A stretch of DNA of 64,000 nucleotides from Trachythela sp. YZ-2020. Taxonomy: Eukaryota; Cnidaria; Anthozoa; Malacalcyonacea; Clavulariidae. Each line of letters starts with the position of its first letter. Position 1 is the first letter of the stretch. The stretch lies in NCBI GenBank assembly GCA_016169945.1, contig JADLSH010000367.1:6104501-6168500 (forward strand). The letters are read 5' to 3'. A model generated the notes under the pieces. That model made no database searches. It was not told the origin of the DNA and saw nothing but the letters and a program-made list of their open reading frames with translations. A program made the position numbers and the translations under genes. Of this stretch, positions 12,189 through 23,285 are shown in pieces.

Positions 12189-12277
12189 GACGAGGTGGCC
12201 GAGTGGTTAAGGCGATGGAGTATGGACTGCTAATCCAATGTGCTCTGCACGCGTGGGTTCGAATCCCATCCTCGTCG
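12189..12277 (+). pseudogene. tRNA-Ser(GCT) with 7-nt insertion
   Basis: Seven bases are inserted between the D arm and the anticodon stem (GGAGTATGGAC), making 89 nt. The same insertion is found at 52107, on the other side of the Polinton, so the two derive from one duplicated unit. Confidence 0.75.
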
Positions 12278-12936
12278 TTCAATAATACTACCACGGTAAC
12301 AAAAGAGGTTTGAAGAACACTGTTTTCACAAAACTTGAGACCACTCCCATTTAGTTTAGTAATTTTTCAAAATGGATGTCAACCCTGACGAGAAAATTAG
12401 AATTATGTGATTTGAGTCTTATAACCTTTCTACGACAGAGACAGACGGGGTGACCGAGTGGCTATGGTGAAGGACTCCTAATCCATTGTCCCCTACACGC
12501 CTAGGATCGAACCCCATCCTCGTCGTTCAATAAATACTACTAGAGTAACAAAATTGGTTCAAGAGCAATTTTTTCATTAAACTGATGATCAATGTCATTG
12601 AATTTAGAAACTTTTGAACATTATATTTCGACACTGATATGAAAATTAAAACAATTTGATTTGAGTTATAAAACCTTTCGATGGCAGAGACAGACAATGC
12701 AACCGAGTGGCTAAGGTGATGGACTGCTAATCCATTGTGCTCTGCACGCCTCGGTTGGAATCGTAATCTGGTCACTCAATAACATTGCAACGCAACGAAA
12801 GTGGTTGAACAATGGTTTTTTAACAAAACTCAAGATCACTGTCATTTCGTTTAGTTTTTTTAAAAATTAATGTCGACCTGAGATGAAAATTTGAACAACG
12901 TGATTTGAGTCTTAAAAGATTTCGACGACAGAGGCA

Positions 12937-13018
12937 GACGAGGTGGCCGAGTGGTTAAGGCGATGGACTGCTAATCCATTGTGCTCTGCACGCGTGGGTT
13001 CGAATCCCATCCTCGTCG
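12937..13018 (+). tRNA. tRNA-Ser(GCT), canonical A copy
   Basis: Identical to the array consensus over 82 nt. Confidence 0.95.
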
Positions 13019-13184
13019 TTCAATAATACTGCCGCGGTAACAAAAGAGGTTTGAAGAACACTGTTTTCACAAAACGTGAGACCACTCTCATTTAGTGTAG
13101 TAATTTTTCAAAATGGATGTCAACCCTGAGGAGAAAATTAGAATTATGTGATTTGAGACTTAAAACCTTTCTACGACAGAGACA

Positions 13185-13266
13185 GACGAGGTGACCGAGT
13201 GGCTATGGTGAAGGACTCCTAATCCATTATCCTCTGCACGCGTGGGTTCGAACCCCATCCTCGTCG
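13185..13266 (+). tRNA. B-module tRNA-Ser-like sequence with CCT anticodon
   Basis: Acceptor stem, compensated D stem and T arm are intact, and the anticodon is CCT. The variable-arm 3' strand is GCAC as in A copies, but the 5' strand is ATCC. Expression and charging cannot be judged from sequence alone. Confidence 0.45.
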
Positions 13267-13676
13267 TTCAATAATACTACTACAGTAGCAAAATTGGTTC
13301 AAGAACAATTTTTTCATTAAACTTATGATCAATGTCATTGAATTTAGAAACTTTTGAACATTATATTTCGACACTGATATGAAAATTAAAACAATTTGAT
13401 TTGAGTTATAAAACCTTTCGATGACAGAGACAGACAATGTAACCGAGTGGCTAACGTGATGGACTGGTAATCCATCGTGCTCTGCACGCCTCGGTTGGAA
13501 TCCTAACCTGGTCACTCAATAACATTGCAGCGCAACGAAAGTGGTTGAACAATGGTTTTTTAACAAAACTCAAGATCACTGTCATTTTGTTTAATTTTTT
13601 TAAAAATTAAGGTCGACCTGAGATGAAAATTTGAACAACGTGATTTGAGTCTTAAAAGTTTTCGACGACAGAGGCA

Positions 13677-13738
13677 GACGAGGTGGCCGAGTGGTTAAGG
13701 CGATGGACTGCTAATCCAATGTGCTCTGCACGCGTGGG
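13677..13738 (+). pseudogene. tRNA-Ser(GCT), 5' part split by Gypsy insertion
   Basis: This is the 5' 62 nt of an A copy, up to the start of the T stem. The Gypsy LTR begins at the next base. The 3' part resumes at 19072, with TGGG duplicated on both sides. Confidence 0.95.
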
Positions 13739-13948
13739 TGTAGCGTGCCGATACTCAATAGACTTCACGAACTCGGTTTTAAACTCTTTATTTCTCAGTT
13801 ATATTACAGAGGCTACAGCCTTTCATGTGCGACCCTCTCGCTCTGAGGTGCGCGTTCACTCTCTCGTCATCGGCTCAAGTCATTGTCTAGATCATCCACT
13901 GTCCGGAAACCACATCGGTTTCACATTACATATTGTATACACGTTACA
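13739..13948 (-). repeat. Gypsy 3' LTR
   Basis: 210 bp, ends TG...CA on the plus strand, matching 18862-19071 with one C/T difference. On the minus strand this is the downstream LTR. Confidence 0.95.
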
Positions 13949-13962
13949 CCATCTCCCTACAT
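13949..13962 (-). other. Candidate polypurine tract
   Basis: On the minus strand the bases just before the 3' LTR are purine-rich (GTAGGGAGATGG), which suits plus-strand priming of an LTR element. Confidence 0.5.
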
Positions 13963-14104
13963 AAAATTCTTGCCCACAAGAATTGTACATTTACAGAATT
14001 ATGAATTATATAAATTACTACAACAGAGTTTGTTCTGGGAGTATTATTACGCAGCAAACCCATACCGATCAGGCGCATGGACATCTTGCCTGAGATTCCT
14101 AGGC

Positions 14105-14809
14105 CTAACCTGAGGACATGTGGAGCATTTTCGCAATTAGGTTGAACGTTGTTTGCGGGAACATTGTAAACCACCTGATCGCCCCAATTTCTCGCGCAGG
14201 GCAGACAATGTCTCCACAGTTTAATGGTGCATAACCACGCTTCAATCGATCATGATGTACCACCGTAATCTTACCTTCGATCGATTTGATTTTATAATCA
14301 ACGCCTAACCGACAAACAACTTCAAACGGCCCGATCCACTTGGCGCCAAATTTCCATCCTTTTGGTCTACGCAAGTAAACTGTTTCACCTGACCCGAATG
14401 GGCGCCACTTTTGCATTCTCTCTTCATTACCTTTCATTTGTTTCTCCCTTGCTCTCTCTAAGTTTACCTTTGCTACCTCTCTCACCTCCTTAAATATCTT
14501 CCTAAGAGACTGTGTGTATTCGGATTGTGTGCTAGGGTCTTTCAGTGGGAGGCCTAGCTCTAATTCTAAGGGCAATCTCGGCGTACGACCAAAAACTATC
14601 TCATATGGAGATGTTTGCAATGACTCTTGTCGACTCGTGTTGTAGGCGAAAACTACTGCGTCTAGCCATAAATCCCAATCGTTATCGTGTTTTGTACAAA
14701 ATGCCGCTAACATATCTTGCAGTGTCCTATTTTGCCGCTCTCTACTTGGCCGTCGCATTGAGGATGATACGCCGTTGTTCGCGTCTTGGTGATTCCCATT
14801 AAATCGCAC
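14105..14809 (-). pseudogene. Gypsy integrase, C-terminal part
   Basis: This segment includes the RERQNRT region with the last acidic residue of the D,D,E triad, then the conserved F-A-YN and SPYE-VFGR patterns typical of Gypsy integrases. It ends with a GPF-V-D-K-I type C-terminal domain (KWIGPFEVVCRL). A frame break upstream separates it from the core domain at 14820-15014. The role is cDNA integration. Confidence 0.88.
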
Positions 14810-14819
14810 ACTTCGTGCA

Positions 14820-15014
14820 TTAAATTACTTTCGAAGTTCGCCCTTGATCAGAGTGTAAGACAACTGGGGGCCCAAATCGACTGAAAACTTTATCGACAAG
14901 TATTTTAGCTACTGTGGACGCTTTTTGATCTGCAGTGGGAAACGCTTCACACCATTTTGTAAAGTGGTCCATTAAAACCAATATGTGGCGATTGCCACGA
15001 CTAGTTTCAGGCAA
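14820..15014 (-). pseudogene. Gypsy integrase, catalytic core fragment
   Basis: The segment carries the LVLMDHFTKW region that follows the first catalytic Asp, and HSDQGR with the second catalytic Asp. It is out of frame with both neighbours, so the catalytic core is split. Confidence 0.88.
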
Positions 15015-15372
15015 GGCCCATATAGTCTAAAGCCCAAAATGTAAATGGTGTGCTCACTTCTAAACTTTGCAATGGGGCAGTTCCACTATTTGCCGTCGGC
15101 GCTGGCGCTTTTCTTTTGATGCATACGTCGCAATGGCGGATATAATCTTCAACAGATTTTCGCATATGTGGCCAAAAGAAACGTTTCCTAATACGGTCTA
15201 GTGTTCGTGTGACGCCTAGGTGTCCGGTAAATGGGCTATCATGGGTACCCTTAAGTATTTCGTTTTCTAGTGCTTTGGGTACAACTACAACCGGATCGGG
15301 ATGCGTATTTCGTGTCTTAAGTGACCGATAAAGCAACCCATCTCGAACAAACAACTTTTGTAATGATGCCAA
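15007..15372 (-). pseudogene. Gypsy integrase, N-terminal zinc-binding domain
   Basis: An HHCC-type arrangement is visible: H in THDSPFTGHLG, then HCDVCIKRK about 30 residues later. The segment ends at TFWALDYMG, where the first catalytic Asp lies. The order fits RNase H followed by integrase. Confidence 0.88.
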
Positions 15373-16112
15373 AATGTTACTAAGTGACGGTCATGTCGCC
15401 ATGTCGCAAGCTTCTGTTTTGGTGTGCCGCTAATTTTAAGTTGGATAATTTGAGAAATAATCAGGTCTTCTTGTTGCGCAGTCCGTAAGTTAATTGTTGG
15501 ATTAACGCTTATTGCACAATTAGGTTTATCTTCGACAGAGTCCTGTAAATACGATGTCGCAGTGGTATCAGTTTGGCATTCTTGGACTGTGTTTTCATGC
15601 ATGTGAGATTCGCTAGGAATAGGTGCTACAAGACGAGACAGAGCATCGGCATTATTGTGGAGTTTACCTGGCTTATGAATGACTGAAAATTGAAATTCTT
15701 GTAACTCCATTACCCACCTTTCTAACCGTCCTTTAAGACGTATACTATGTAGCCACTTTAAGGCACTATGGTCTGTTATAACCTTGAACGGGCGGCCTAA
15801 TAAGTACGTCCGAAAAGTGCGGATACCAAATACAATCGCGAATGCTTCTTTTTCTGTTGTGCAGTATTTTCGCTCCCGGGCGGACAAAATTTTAGACGCA
15901 TATGCTATGGGTCGTTCTTCGCCATTGTCATCAATCTGTGACAATACCGCACCTAGTCCTATATCCGATGCGTCTGTTTGTAGGATAAATTCTCGGTCAA
16001 ATTTGGGATGGACTAGTACCGGCGAATTGCACAGACATGTCTGAAGCGTTGTAAAAGCATTTTCACAATCTTGGTTCCATTCAAACTGTTTTGTACTGGT
16101 TGTTGAGGTCAA
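15372..16112 (-). pseudogene. Gypsy RNase H domain
   Basis: The segment contains the RNase H signatures of LTR elements: LQTDASDIGLGAVL near the start, EKEAFAIVFG, ITDHSALKWL and NADALSRL. These cover the first Asp, the Glu and the next Asp of the active site, and the terminal ALSR motif. The open frame runs on toward 15285 and then shifts into the integrase frame. Confidence 0.9.
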
Positions 16113-16146
16113 TTTAGTCAGAGGTGCCGAAATGGCTGCGTAATTC

Positions 16147-16518
16147 TTAATAAAACGGCGATAATACCCCCGATAAACCTAGGAAACTTCGGACTTCCTT
16201 GACTGTCTTTGGCACCGGAATTTGCTTGATTGCTTCGACCTTTGACGGAACCGGGCTTATACCGTCTTCGGATATCATATGTCCTAAATAGTGAACCTTC
16301 TTTGCCGCAAAAGTACATTTTGACACATTTAACCGCAGATTTTGCTGCTGGAAACGAGTTAAAACCGTTCTTAACCTATCACAGTGTTCGGTAACGCTGT
16401 TACTAAATATAATTATGTCGTCCAAATAGCAAAGACATATACTATAAGTAAGACCAGCTAAAACTAGTTCCATGGCTCGCTGGAACGTTGCGGGCGCAGT
16501 TGCGAGGCCAAAAGGCAT
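16147..16518 (-). pseudogene. Gypsy reverse transcriptase, palm and thumb
   Basis: It begins with MPFGLATAPATFQ, the standard Gypsy RT block, followed by the catalytic CYLDDIIIFS (YxDD). Then come FAAKKVHYLGH and a VRSFLGL motif leading to the RNase H connection. A stop or shift near 16560-16518 separates it from the fingers region. Confidence 0.92.
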
Positions 16519-16559
16519 TCGGTTGAACTCGTATAAGCCGCTATGCGTGATAAAAGCGG

Positions 16560-17621
16560 TTAATTAACGATCGTCAGGAGGAACTGGAATTTGCCAATAG
16601 CCGCTTTTAGGTCCAAAGTGGAAAAATACTTCGCGTTTCCCACCGAGTCGAGTAAATCGTCTACCCTTGGCAAGGGATGTGCGTCATGACGAGTAATCTG
16701 ATTAAGTTGCCGGTAATCAATGCAAAAGCGAATATCACCTGATTTTTTTCGCACTAAAACAATTGGGCTAGCCCATGGGCTGGTGCTAGGACTTATAATT
16801 CCTTGATCTAACATGTCCGAAATTTGTTTGTTTGACTCTTCGCGAAATGCGTATGGCATTCGTCTGGCTCGCTGCCTAATTGGAGAATTGTCACCGGTGT
16901 CAATTTTGTGCTGCGCTACGTTTGTTTTGCTAATTTCACCGCTAAAAAGTTCCTCAAACTCTTCTAACACTCGTTTCACTTGTTGTTTTTCAGAATTACT
17001 TAAACCCGGGTCTAGACTAGAATCAATTTTTGACGCCACGTGATCTGCTTTGACGGCATTACAGTTAACCGGATCGTTGTTGTTAGCAACGGTCTCTTTC
17101 TCGACTAGAGGACAAAATTCCGCCAATTTACAACCTTGTGGTAATTCAATTTCGTTGTCCGTAGTGTTAGCTATTCGAATTGGCACTATTTTACCTACAG
17201 GAGTAACAACTAAATGAGCTACATGCAAGCCTTTTAAATGTCTAACACTATCTGATTGACTACCTGATATCATACCAACCTGTGAAATGTTTTTCACAAT
17301 CACATTACGGTAATTTATTATTTCCGATCGAGCCGGAATTGCAATGCCCTTAGGAAGAATAACTTTGTTAACACCTTTCAACTGAGATTGGACAAGAAGC
17401 ATGCTTGTTTCAGTGGTTTTACTCGAGTCATCGGGGGAAGCAACAGGCGGATTTGCCTCTGTGATCACAACTCCGCTCGACTGTACCTTCATTGTTGGAT
17501 GCTCCGCATGTAATGGGAATTTCCCATAGGGCCCCACTAACTGAAAACTACTTCGACCTCCCCGAAAATCCCTTGAATACCTAATTTGTGCTGCGTAATA
17601 AAGTCGCATCCCAAAACACAA
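16560..17621 (-). pseudogene. Gypsy reverse transcriptase, fingers region and upstream linker
   Basis: This long segment contains the IIIS/IISPSTSPWASPIVLV block, KSGDIRFCIDYRQLN and YFSTLDLKAAI (first catalytic Asp). It is broken just after that point. The N-terminal 200 residues form the linker after the protease. Confidence 0.9.
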
Positions 17622-18054
17622 TCGTAGGGTATATTACTACTTACAAGAAAACAACTATTATTTTTACGTTGAGAATGAGGAAAAGTGACACTTGTCACAA
17701 TGTTGCCTTGAATATCTAATTCCCACCTGTAATTGAAGTGCAACGCTGTGATTGCGATTTATCTAATAGAATACAGTCAAAATCGAGAATATTATGAATG
17801 TTATCATTAATAAAAGACTTCATTGATCCAGTATCTAGAAGAGCATTGACCGGTACACCGTCAATGAAACATGTTACGAATGGGTGTGCAGGCAAGCTCT
17901 CATTACAAACATTAGTACTATTAGCATTAAGAGAGTCACAGTGCTTACTTGTTTCGGGGCTGTCTACCGGCCTGTAGTTCCTCGAGACGCCCCTTGGAAG
18001 TTTAAAGGTGCATAGTTTCCACAATCGCGAGCAAAATGTCCATATCTTTGACAT
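17537..18054 (-). pseudogene. Gypsy aspartic protease
   Basis: The ALLDTGSMKSFI motif, containing the catalytic D-T-G, lies in the 5' part. YDCVLGCDFI, the second hydrophobic-Gly motif of retropepsins, lies in a different frame downstream. A frame shift near 17716-17743 separates the two. It would process the Gag-Pol polyprotein. Confidence 0.87.
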
Positions 18055-18828
18055 TCATAGCACCGTACATTGGAATGGTTTTGACGTTGGCGTGGACTGC
18101 GGCAATCACGAGCAAGGTGACCTGGTTTTCACATTGAAAACATGTAGCTTTCGATCGCTGTCGATTTATAGGTTGGTTAACTGCGGCGGCATAGAACTGT
18201 TCTGAAGTGGCCATCTGATCTTCGAGCGCCTTCTGTCGAGTGGCAAGTTCGTTCATGAGACCCACGAGTTGGTCCATGTCGGCGTTCGGTTTGGGTGTTG
18301 CGGAGCTGGCGTTGGTTGTAAAGGATGAGTCGTGTTCTTCAATCGCACGATAACGCTGAACAAAGCCTAGCATTTCGTTCACGTTTGGTGTGGGGTTATG
18401 AGCCAAAAGCTTCCTCTCATTGGTTTGGGTAGACCACGCATAAATTGGCGCGACAAAAGTGCAGATGTGGCTTCGTCACCGAGCGTTGGGTCGGCTTTTT
18501 CCAGAAGTTGTTCCAGCTCCCACTTGAAAACTGATGGGTCTTCACCGCTCCGAAGCATTCGGGCCTCAAACTTGGCATAATAATTTTCCCTCTCGACTGG
18601 TGGGCACAGGGCTTGTTTCAAGCGCTTCGTCGCGGCGTCGTATGTGGCTCTCTCCTCGGCAGGAATGGCGTAGAAATGACTAGACGCGCGGCCACGGAGA
18701 AACGCAGGCAATTTCTTGATCTTGTCGTCGTCTTTCCAACCATTGGCTACAGCACATGCATCAAACTCTCTTAGCCAGGCGACAACGTCGTCTCCGTCGA
18801 ATTTTGTTGGCAGAATGCTCGTTGACAT
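18002..18828 (-). pseudogene. Gypsy gag with CCHC knuckle region
   Basis: The likely start is the Met at 18828 (MSTSILPTKFDG), because the upstream extension lies in the LTR and leader. The 5' part has a Gag capsid-like region (AWLREFDACAVANGW, a FLRGRA motif, RQFMRGLPK). A frame shift near 18400 leads to a second segment with CFQC, the first half of a zinc knuckle. Another shift then hides the rest. Confidence 0.8.
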
Positions 18829-18841
18829 GATTTCGTTTTTT

Positions 18842-18859
18842 GTTTTACCGCTGCCACCA
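18842..18859 (-). other. Candidate primer-binding site
   Basis: On the minus strand, two bases after the 5' LTR, the sequence starts TGGTGGCAGCGG. It begins with TGG, as expected for pairing to a tRNA 3' CCA. The primer tRNA was not identified. Confidence 0.5.
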
Positions 18860-18861
18860 AT

Positions 18862-19071
18862 TGTAGCGTGCCGATACTCAATAGACTTCACGAACTCGGT
18901 TTTAAACTCTTTATTTCCCAGTTATATTACAGAGGCTACAGCCTTTCATGTGCGACCCTCTCGCTCTGAGGTGCGCGTTCACTCTCTCGTCATCGGCTCA
19001 AGTCATTGTCTAGATCATCCACTGTCCGGAAACCACATCGGTTTCACATTACATATTGTATACACGTTACA
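18862..19071 (-). repeat. Gypsy 5' LTR
   Basis: 210 bp, TG...CA ends, matching 13739-13948 with one visible difference. It is the upstream LTR for the minus-strand element. Confidence 0.95.
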
Positions 19072-19095
19072 TGGGTTCGAATCCCATCCTCGTCG
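19072..19095 (+). pseudogene. tRNA-Ser(GCT), 3' part after Gypsy insertion
   Basis: T arm and acceptor 3' strand of the tRNA interrupted at 13738. The first four bases repeat the TGGG left of the element. Confidence 0.95.
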
Positions 19096-19753
19096 TTCAA
19101 TAATACTACCACGGTAACAAAAGAGGTTTGAAGAACACTGTTTTCACAAAACTTGAGACCACTCCCATTTAGTTTAGTATTTTTTCAAAATAGATGTCAA
19201 CCCTGACGAGAAAATTAGAATTATGTAATTTGTGTCTTATAACCTTTCTACGACAGAGACAGACGAGGTGACCGAGTGGCTATGGTGAAGGACTCCTAAT
19301 CCATTGTCCTCTACACGCGTGGGTTCGACCCTCATCCTCGTCGTTCAATAATACTACTACAGTAACAAAATTGGTTGAAGAGCAATTTTTTCATTAAACT
19401 TATGATCAATGTCATTGAATTTAGAAACTTTTGAACATTATATTTCGACACTGATATGAAAATTAAAACAATTTGATTTGAGTTATAAAACCTTTCGATG
19501 ACAGAGACAGACAATGGTACCGAGTGGCTAAGGTGATGGACTGCTAATCCATTGTGCTCTGCACGCCTCGGTTGGAATCCTAACCTGGTCACTCAATAAC
19601 ATTGAAACGCAACGAAAGTTGTTGAACAATGGTTTTTTAACAAAACTCAAGATCACTGTCATTTTGTTTAGTTTTTTTAAAAATTAAGGTCGACCTGAGA
19701 TGAAAATTTGAACAACGTGATTTGAGTCTTAAAAGATTTCGACGACAGAGGCA

Positions 19754-19835
19754 GACGAGGTGGCCGAGTGGTTAAGGCGATGGACTGCTAATCCATTGTG
19801 CTCTGCACGCGTGGGTTCGAATCCCATCCTCGTCG
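19754..19835 (+). tRNA. tRNA-Ser(GCT), canonical A copy
   Basis: Identical to the array consensus over 82 nt. Confidence 0.95.
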
Positions 19836-20001
19836 TTCAATAATACTGCCGCGGTAACAAAAGAGGTTTGAAGAACACTGTTTTCACAAAACGTGAGACC
19901 ACTCTCATTTAGTGTAGTAATTTTTCAAAATGGATGTCAACCCTGAGGAGAAAATTAGAATTATGTGATTTGAGACTTAAAACCTTTCTACGACAGAGAC
20001 A

Positions 20002-20083
20002 GACGAGGTGACCGAGTGGCTATGGTGAAGGACTCCTAATCCATTATCCTCTGCACGCGTGGGTTCGAACCCCATCCTCGTCG
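20002..20083 (+). tRNA. B-module tRNA-Ser-like sequence with CCT anticodon
   Basis: Same sequence as the B copy at 13185: perfect acceptor stem, ACC/GGT D stem, CCT anticodon, intact T loop, weak variable arm. Confidence 0.45.
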
Positions 20084-20493
20084 TTCAATAATACTACTAC
20101 AGTAGCAAAATTGGTTCAAGAACAATTTTTTCATTAAACTTATGATCAATGTCATTGAATTTAGAAACTTTTGAACATTATATTTCGACACTGATATGAA
20201 AATTAAAACAATTTGATTTGAGTTATAAAACCTTTCGATGACAGAGACAGACAATGTAACCGAGTGGCTAACGTGATGGACTGCTAATCCATTGTGCTCT
20301 GCACGCCTCGGTTGGAATCCTAACCTGGTCACTCAATAACATTGCAGCGCAACGAAAGTGGTTGAACAATGGTTTTTTAACAAAACTCAAGATCACTGTC
20401 ATTTTGTTTAATTTTTTTAAAAATTAAGGTCGACCTGAGATGAAAATTTGAACAACGTGATTTGAGTCTTAAAAGTTTTCGACGACAGAGGCA

Positions 20494-20575
20494 GACGAGG
20501 TGGCCGAGTGGTTAAGGCGATGGACTGCTAATCCAATGTGCTCTGCACGCGTGGGTTCGAATCCCATCCTCGTCG
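20494..20575 (+). tRNA. tRNA-Ser(GCT), one mismatch
   Basis: Consensus except for one change at the outer anticodon-stem pair (CCAATG where consensus reads CCATTG). Confidence 0.85.
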
Positions 20576-21232
20576 TTCAATAATACTACCACGGTAACAA
20601 AAGAGGTTTGAAGAACACTGTTTTCACAAAACTTGAGACCACTCTCATTTAGTTTAGTATTTTTTCAAAATAGATGTCAACCCTGACGAGAAAATTAGAA
20701 TTATGTAATTTGTGTCTTATAACCTTTCTACGACAGAGACAGACGAGGTGACCGAGTGGCTATGGTGAAGGACTCCTAATCCATTGTCCTCTACATGCGT
20801 GGGTTCGACCCTCATCCTCGTCGTTCAATAATACTACTACAGTAACAAAATTGGTTGAAGAGCAATTTTTTCGTTAAACTTATGATCAATGTCATTGAAT
20901 TTAGAAACTTTTGAACATTATATTTCGACACTGATATGAAAATTAAACAATTTGATTTGAGTTATAAAACCTTTCGATGACAGAGACAGACAATGGTACC
21001 GAGTGGCTAAGGTGATGGACTGCTAATCCATTGTGCTCTGCACGCCTCGGTTGGAATCCTAACCTGGTCACTCAATAACATTGAAACGCAACGAAAGTTG
21101 TTGAACAATGGTTTTTTAACAAAACTCAAGATCACTGTCATTTTGTTTAGTTTTTTTAAAAATTAAGGTCGACCTGAGATGAAAATTTGAACAACGTGAT
21201 TTGAGTCTTAAAAGTTTTCGACGACAGAGGCA

Positions 21233-21314
21233 GACGAGGTGGCCGAGTGGTTAAGGCGATGGACTGCTAATCCATTGTGCTCTGCACGCGTGGGTTCGAA
21301 TCCCATCCTCGTCG
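21233..21314 (+). tRNA. tRNA-Ser(GCT), canonical A copy
   Basis: Identical to the array consensus over 82 nt. Confidence 0.95.
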
Positions 21315-21971
21315 TTCAATAATACTGCCGCGGTAACAAAAGAGGTTTGAAGAACACTGATTTCACAAAACTTGAGACCACTCTCATTTAGTTTAGTAAT
21401 TTTTCAAAATGGATGTCAACCCTGAGGAGAAAATTAGAAATATGTGATTTGAGTCTTAAAGCCTTTCTACGACAGAGACAGACGAGGTGACCGAGTGGCT
21501 ATGGTGAAGGACTCCTAATCCATTGTCTTCTGCTCGCGTGGGTTCGACGCCCATCCTCGTCGTTCAATAATACTACTACAGTAACAAAATTGGTTGAAGA
21601 GCAATTTTTTCATTAAACTTATGATCAATGTCATTGAATTTAGAAACTTTTGAACATTATATTTCGACACTGATATGAAAATTAAAACAATTTGATTTTA
21701 TTTATTAAACCTTTCGATGGCAGAGACAGACAATGTAGCCGAGTGGCTAAGGTGATGGACTGCTAATCCATTGTGCTCTGCACGCCTCGGTTGGAATCCT
21801 AACCTCGTCGCTCAATAACTTTGCAAGCAAGGAAAGTTGTTGAACAATGGTTTTTTAACAAAACTCAAGATCACTGTCATTTCGTTTAGTTTTTTTAAAA
21901 GTTAAGGTCGACCTGAGATGAAAATTTGAACAACGTGATTTGAGTCTTAAAAGTTTTCGACGACAGAGGCA

Positions 21972-22053
21972 GACGAGGTGGCCGAGTGGATAAGGCGATG
22001 GACTGCTAATCCAATGTGCTCTGCATGCGTGGGTTCGAATCCCATCTTCGTCG
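21972..22053 (+). tRNA. tRNA-Ser(GCT) variant
   Basis: GCT anticodon, with changes in the D loop (GGATAAGG), the anticodon-stem base, the variable arm (GCATGC) and the acceptor 3' strand (TCTTCG). Likely degenerate. Confidence 0.55.
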
Positions 22054-22711
22054 TTCAATAATACTACCACGGTAACAAAAGAGGTTTGAAGAACACTGTT
22101 TTCACAAAACTTGAGACCACTCCCATTTAGTTTAGTAATTTTTCAAAATGGATTTCAACCCTGAGGAGAAAATTAGAATGATGTGATTTGAGTCTTATAA
22201 CCTTTCCACGACAGAGACAGACGAGGTGACCGAGTGGCTATGGTGAAGGACTCCTAATCCATTGTCCTCTGCTCGCGTGGGTTCGACCCCCATCCTCGTC
22301 GTTCAACAATACTACTACAGTAACAAAATTGGTTGAAGAGCAATTTTTTCATTAAACTTATGATCAATGTCATTGAATTTAGAAACTTTTGAACATTATA
22401 TTTCGACACTGATATGAAAATTAAAACAATTCGATTTGAGTTATAAAACCTTTCGATGACAGAGACAGACAATGGTACCGAGTGGCTAAAGTGATGGACT
22501 GCTAATCCATTGTGCTCTGCACGCCTCGGTTGGAATCCTAACCTCGTCACTCAATAACATTGCAACGCAACGAAAGTGGTTGAACAATGGTTTTTTAACA
22601 AAACTCAAGATCACTGTCATTTTGTTTAATTTTTTTAAAAATTAAGGTCGACCTGAGATGAAAATTTGAACAACGTGATTTGAGTCTTAAAAGTTTTCGA
22701 CGACAGAGGCA

Positions 22712-22793
22712 GACGAGGTGGCCGAGTGGATAAGGCGATGGACTGCTAATCCAATGTGCTCTGCATGCGTGGGTTCGACCCCCATCCTCGTCG
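22712..22793 (+). pseudogene. tRNA-Ser A/B hybrid
   Basis: The 5' two thirds is an A module (GCT anticodon) and the T arm and following spacer are of B type. This marks an unequal exchange inside the tRNA that removed one A-to-B interval. Confidence 0.75.
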
Positions 22794-23203
22794 TTCAATA
22801 ATACTACTGCAGTAAAAAAATTGGTTGAAGAGCAATTTTTTCATTAAACTTATGATCAATGTCATTGAATTTAGAAACTTTTGAACATTATATTTCGACA
22901 CTGATATGAAAATTAAAACAATTCGATTTGAGTTATAAAACCTTTCGATGACAGAGACAGACAATGGTACCGAGTGGCTAAAGTGATGGACTGCTAATCC
23001 ATTGTGCTCTGCACGCCTCGGTTGGAATCCTAACCTCGTCACTCAATAACATTGCAACGCAACGAAAGTGGTTGAACAATGGTTTTTTAACAAAACTCAA
23101 GATCACTGTCATTTTGTTTAATTTTTTTAAAAATTAAGGTCGACCTGAGATGAAAATTTGAACAACGTGATTTGAGTCTTAAAAGTTTTCGACGACAGAG
23201 GCA

Positions 23204-23285
23204 GACGAGGTGGCCGAGTGGTTATGGCGATGGACTGCTAATCCATTGTGCTCTGCACGCGTGGGTATGAATCCCATCCTCGTCG
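23204..23285 (+). tRNA. tRNA-Ser(GCT) variant
   Basis: GCT anticodon, with D-loop change GGTTATGG and T loop TATGAAT, which damages the B box. Confidence 0.55.

Larger units (their letters stand above)
9185..13738 (+). repeat. tRNA-Ser higher-order tandem array, plus-strand block 1
   Basis: The same A-B-C modules continue here in the opposite orientation. The switch occurs inside the D-side flank of a module near 9184. The first units after the switch (9540-9960) carry extra indels and a 29-bp local duplication around 9893-9956. The block ends inside a tRNA gene where the Gypsy element is inserted. Confidence 0.92.
13739..19071 (-). mobile_element. Ty3/Gypsy LTR retrotransposon, broken gag-pol
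   Basis: This 5,333-bp element is flanked by a 4-bp duplication TGGG (13735-13738 and 19072-19075). Two 210-bp LTRs begin TG and end CA. Internal order on the minus strand is gag, protease, reverse transcriptase, RNase H, integrase, the Ty3/Gypsy order. The reading frame is interrupted several times, so this copy cannot make intact Gag-Pol as read. It was inserted into a tRNA-Ser gene at the variable arm/T stem boundary. The two LTRs differ at only one base that I could see (near 13796 versus 18919), implying a recent insertion. Confidence 0.96.
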
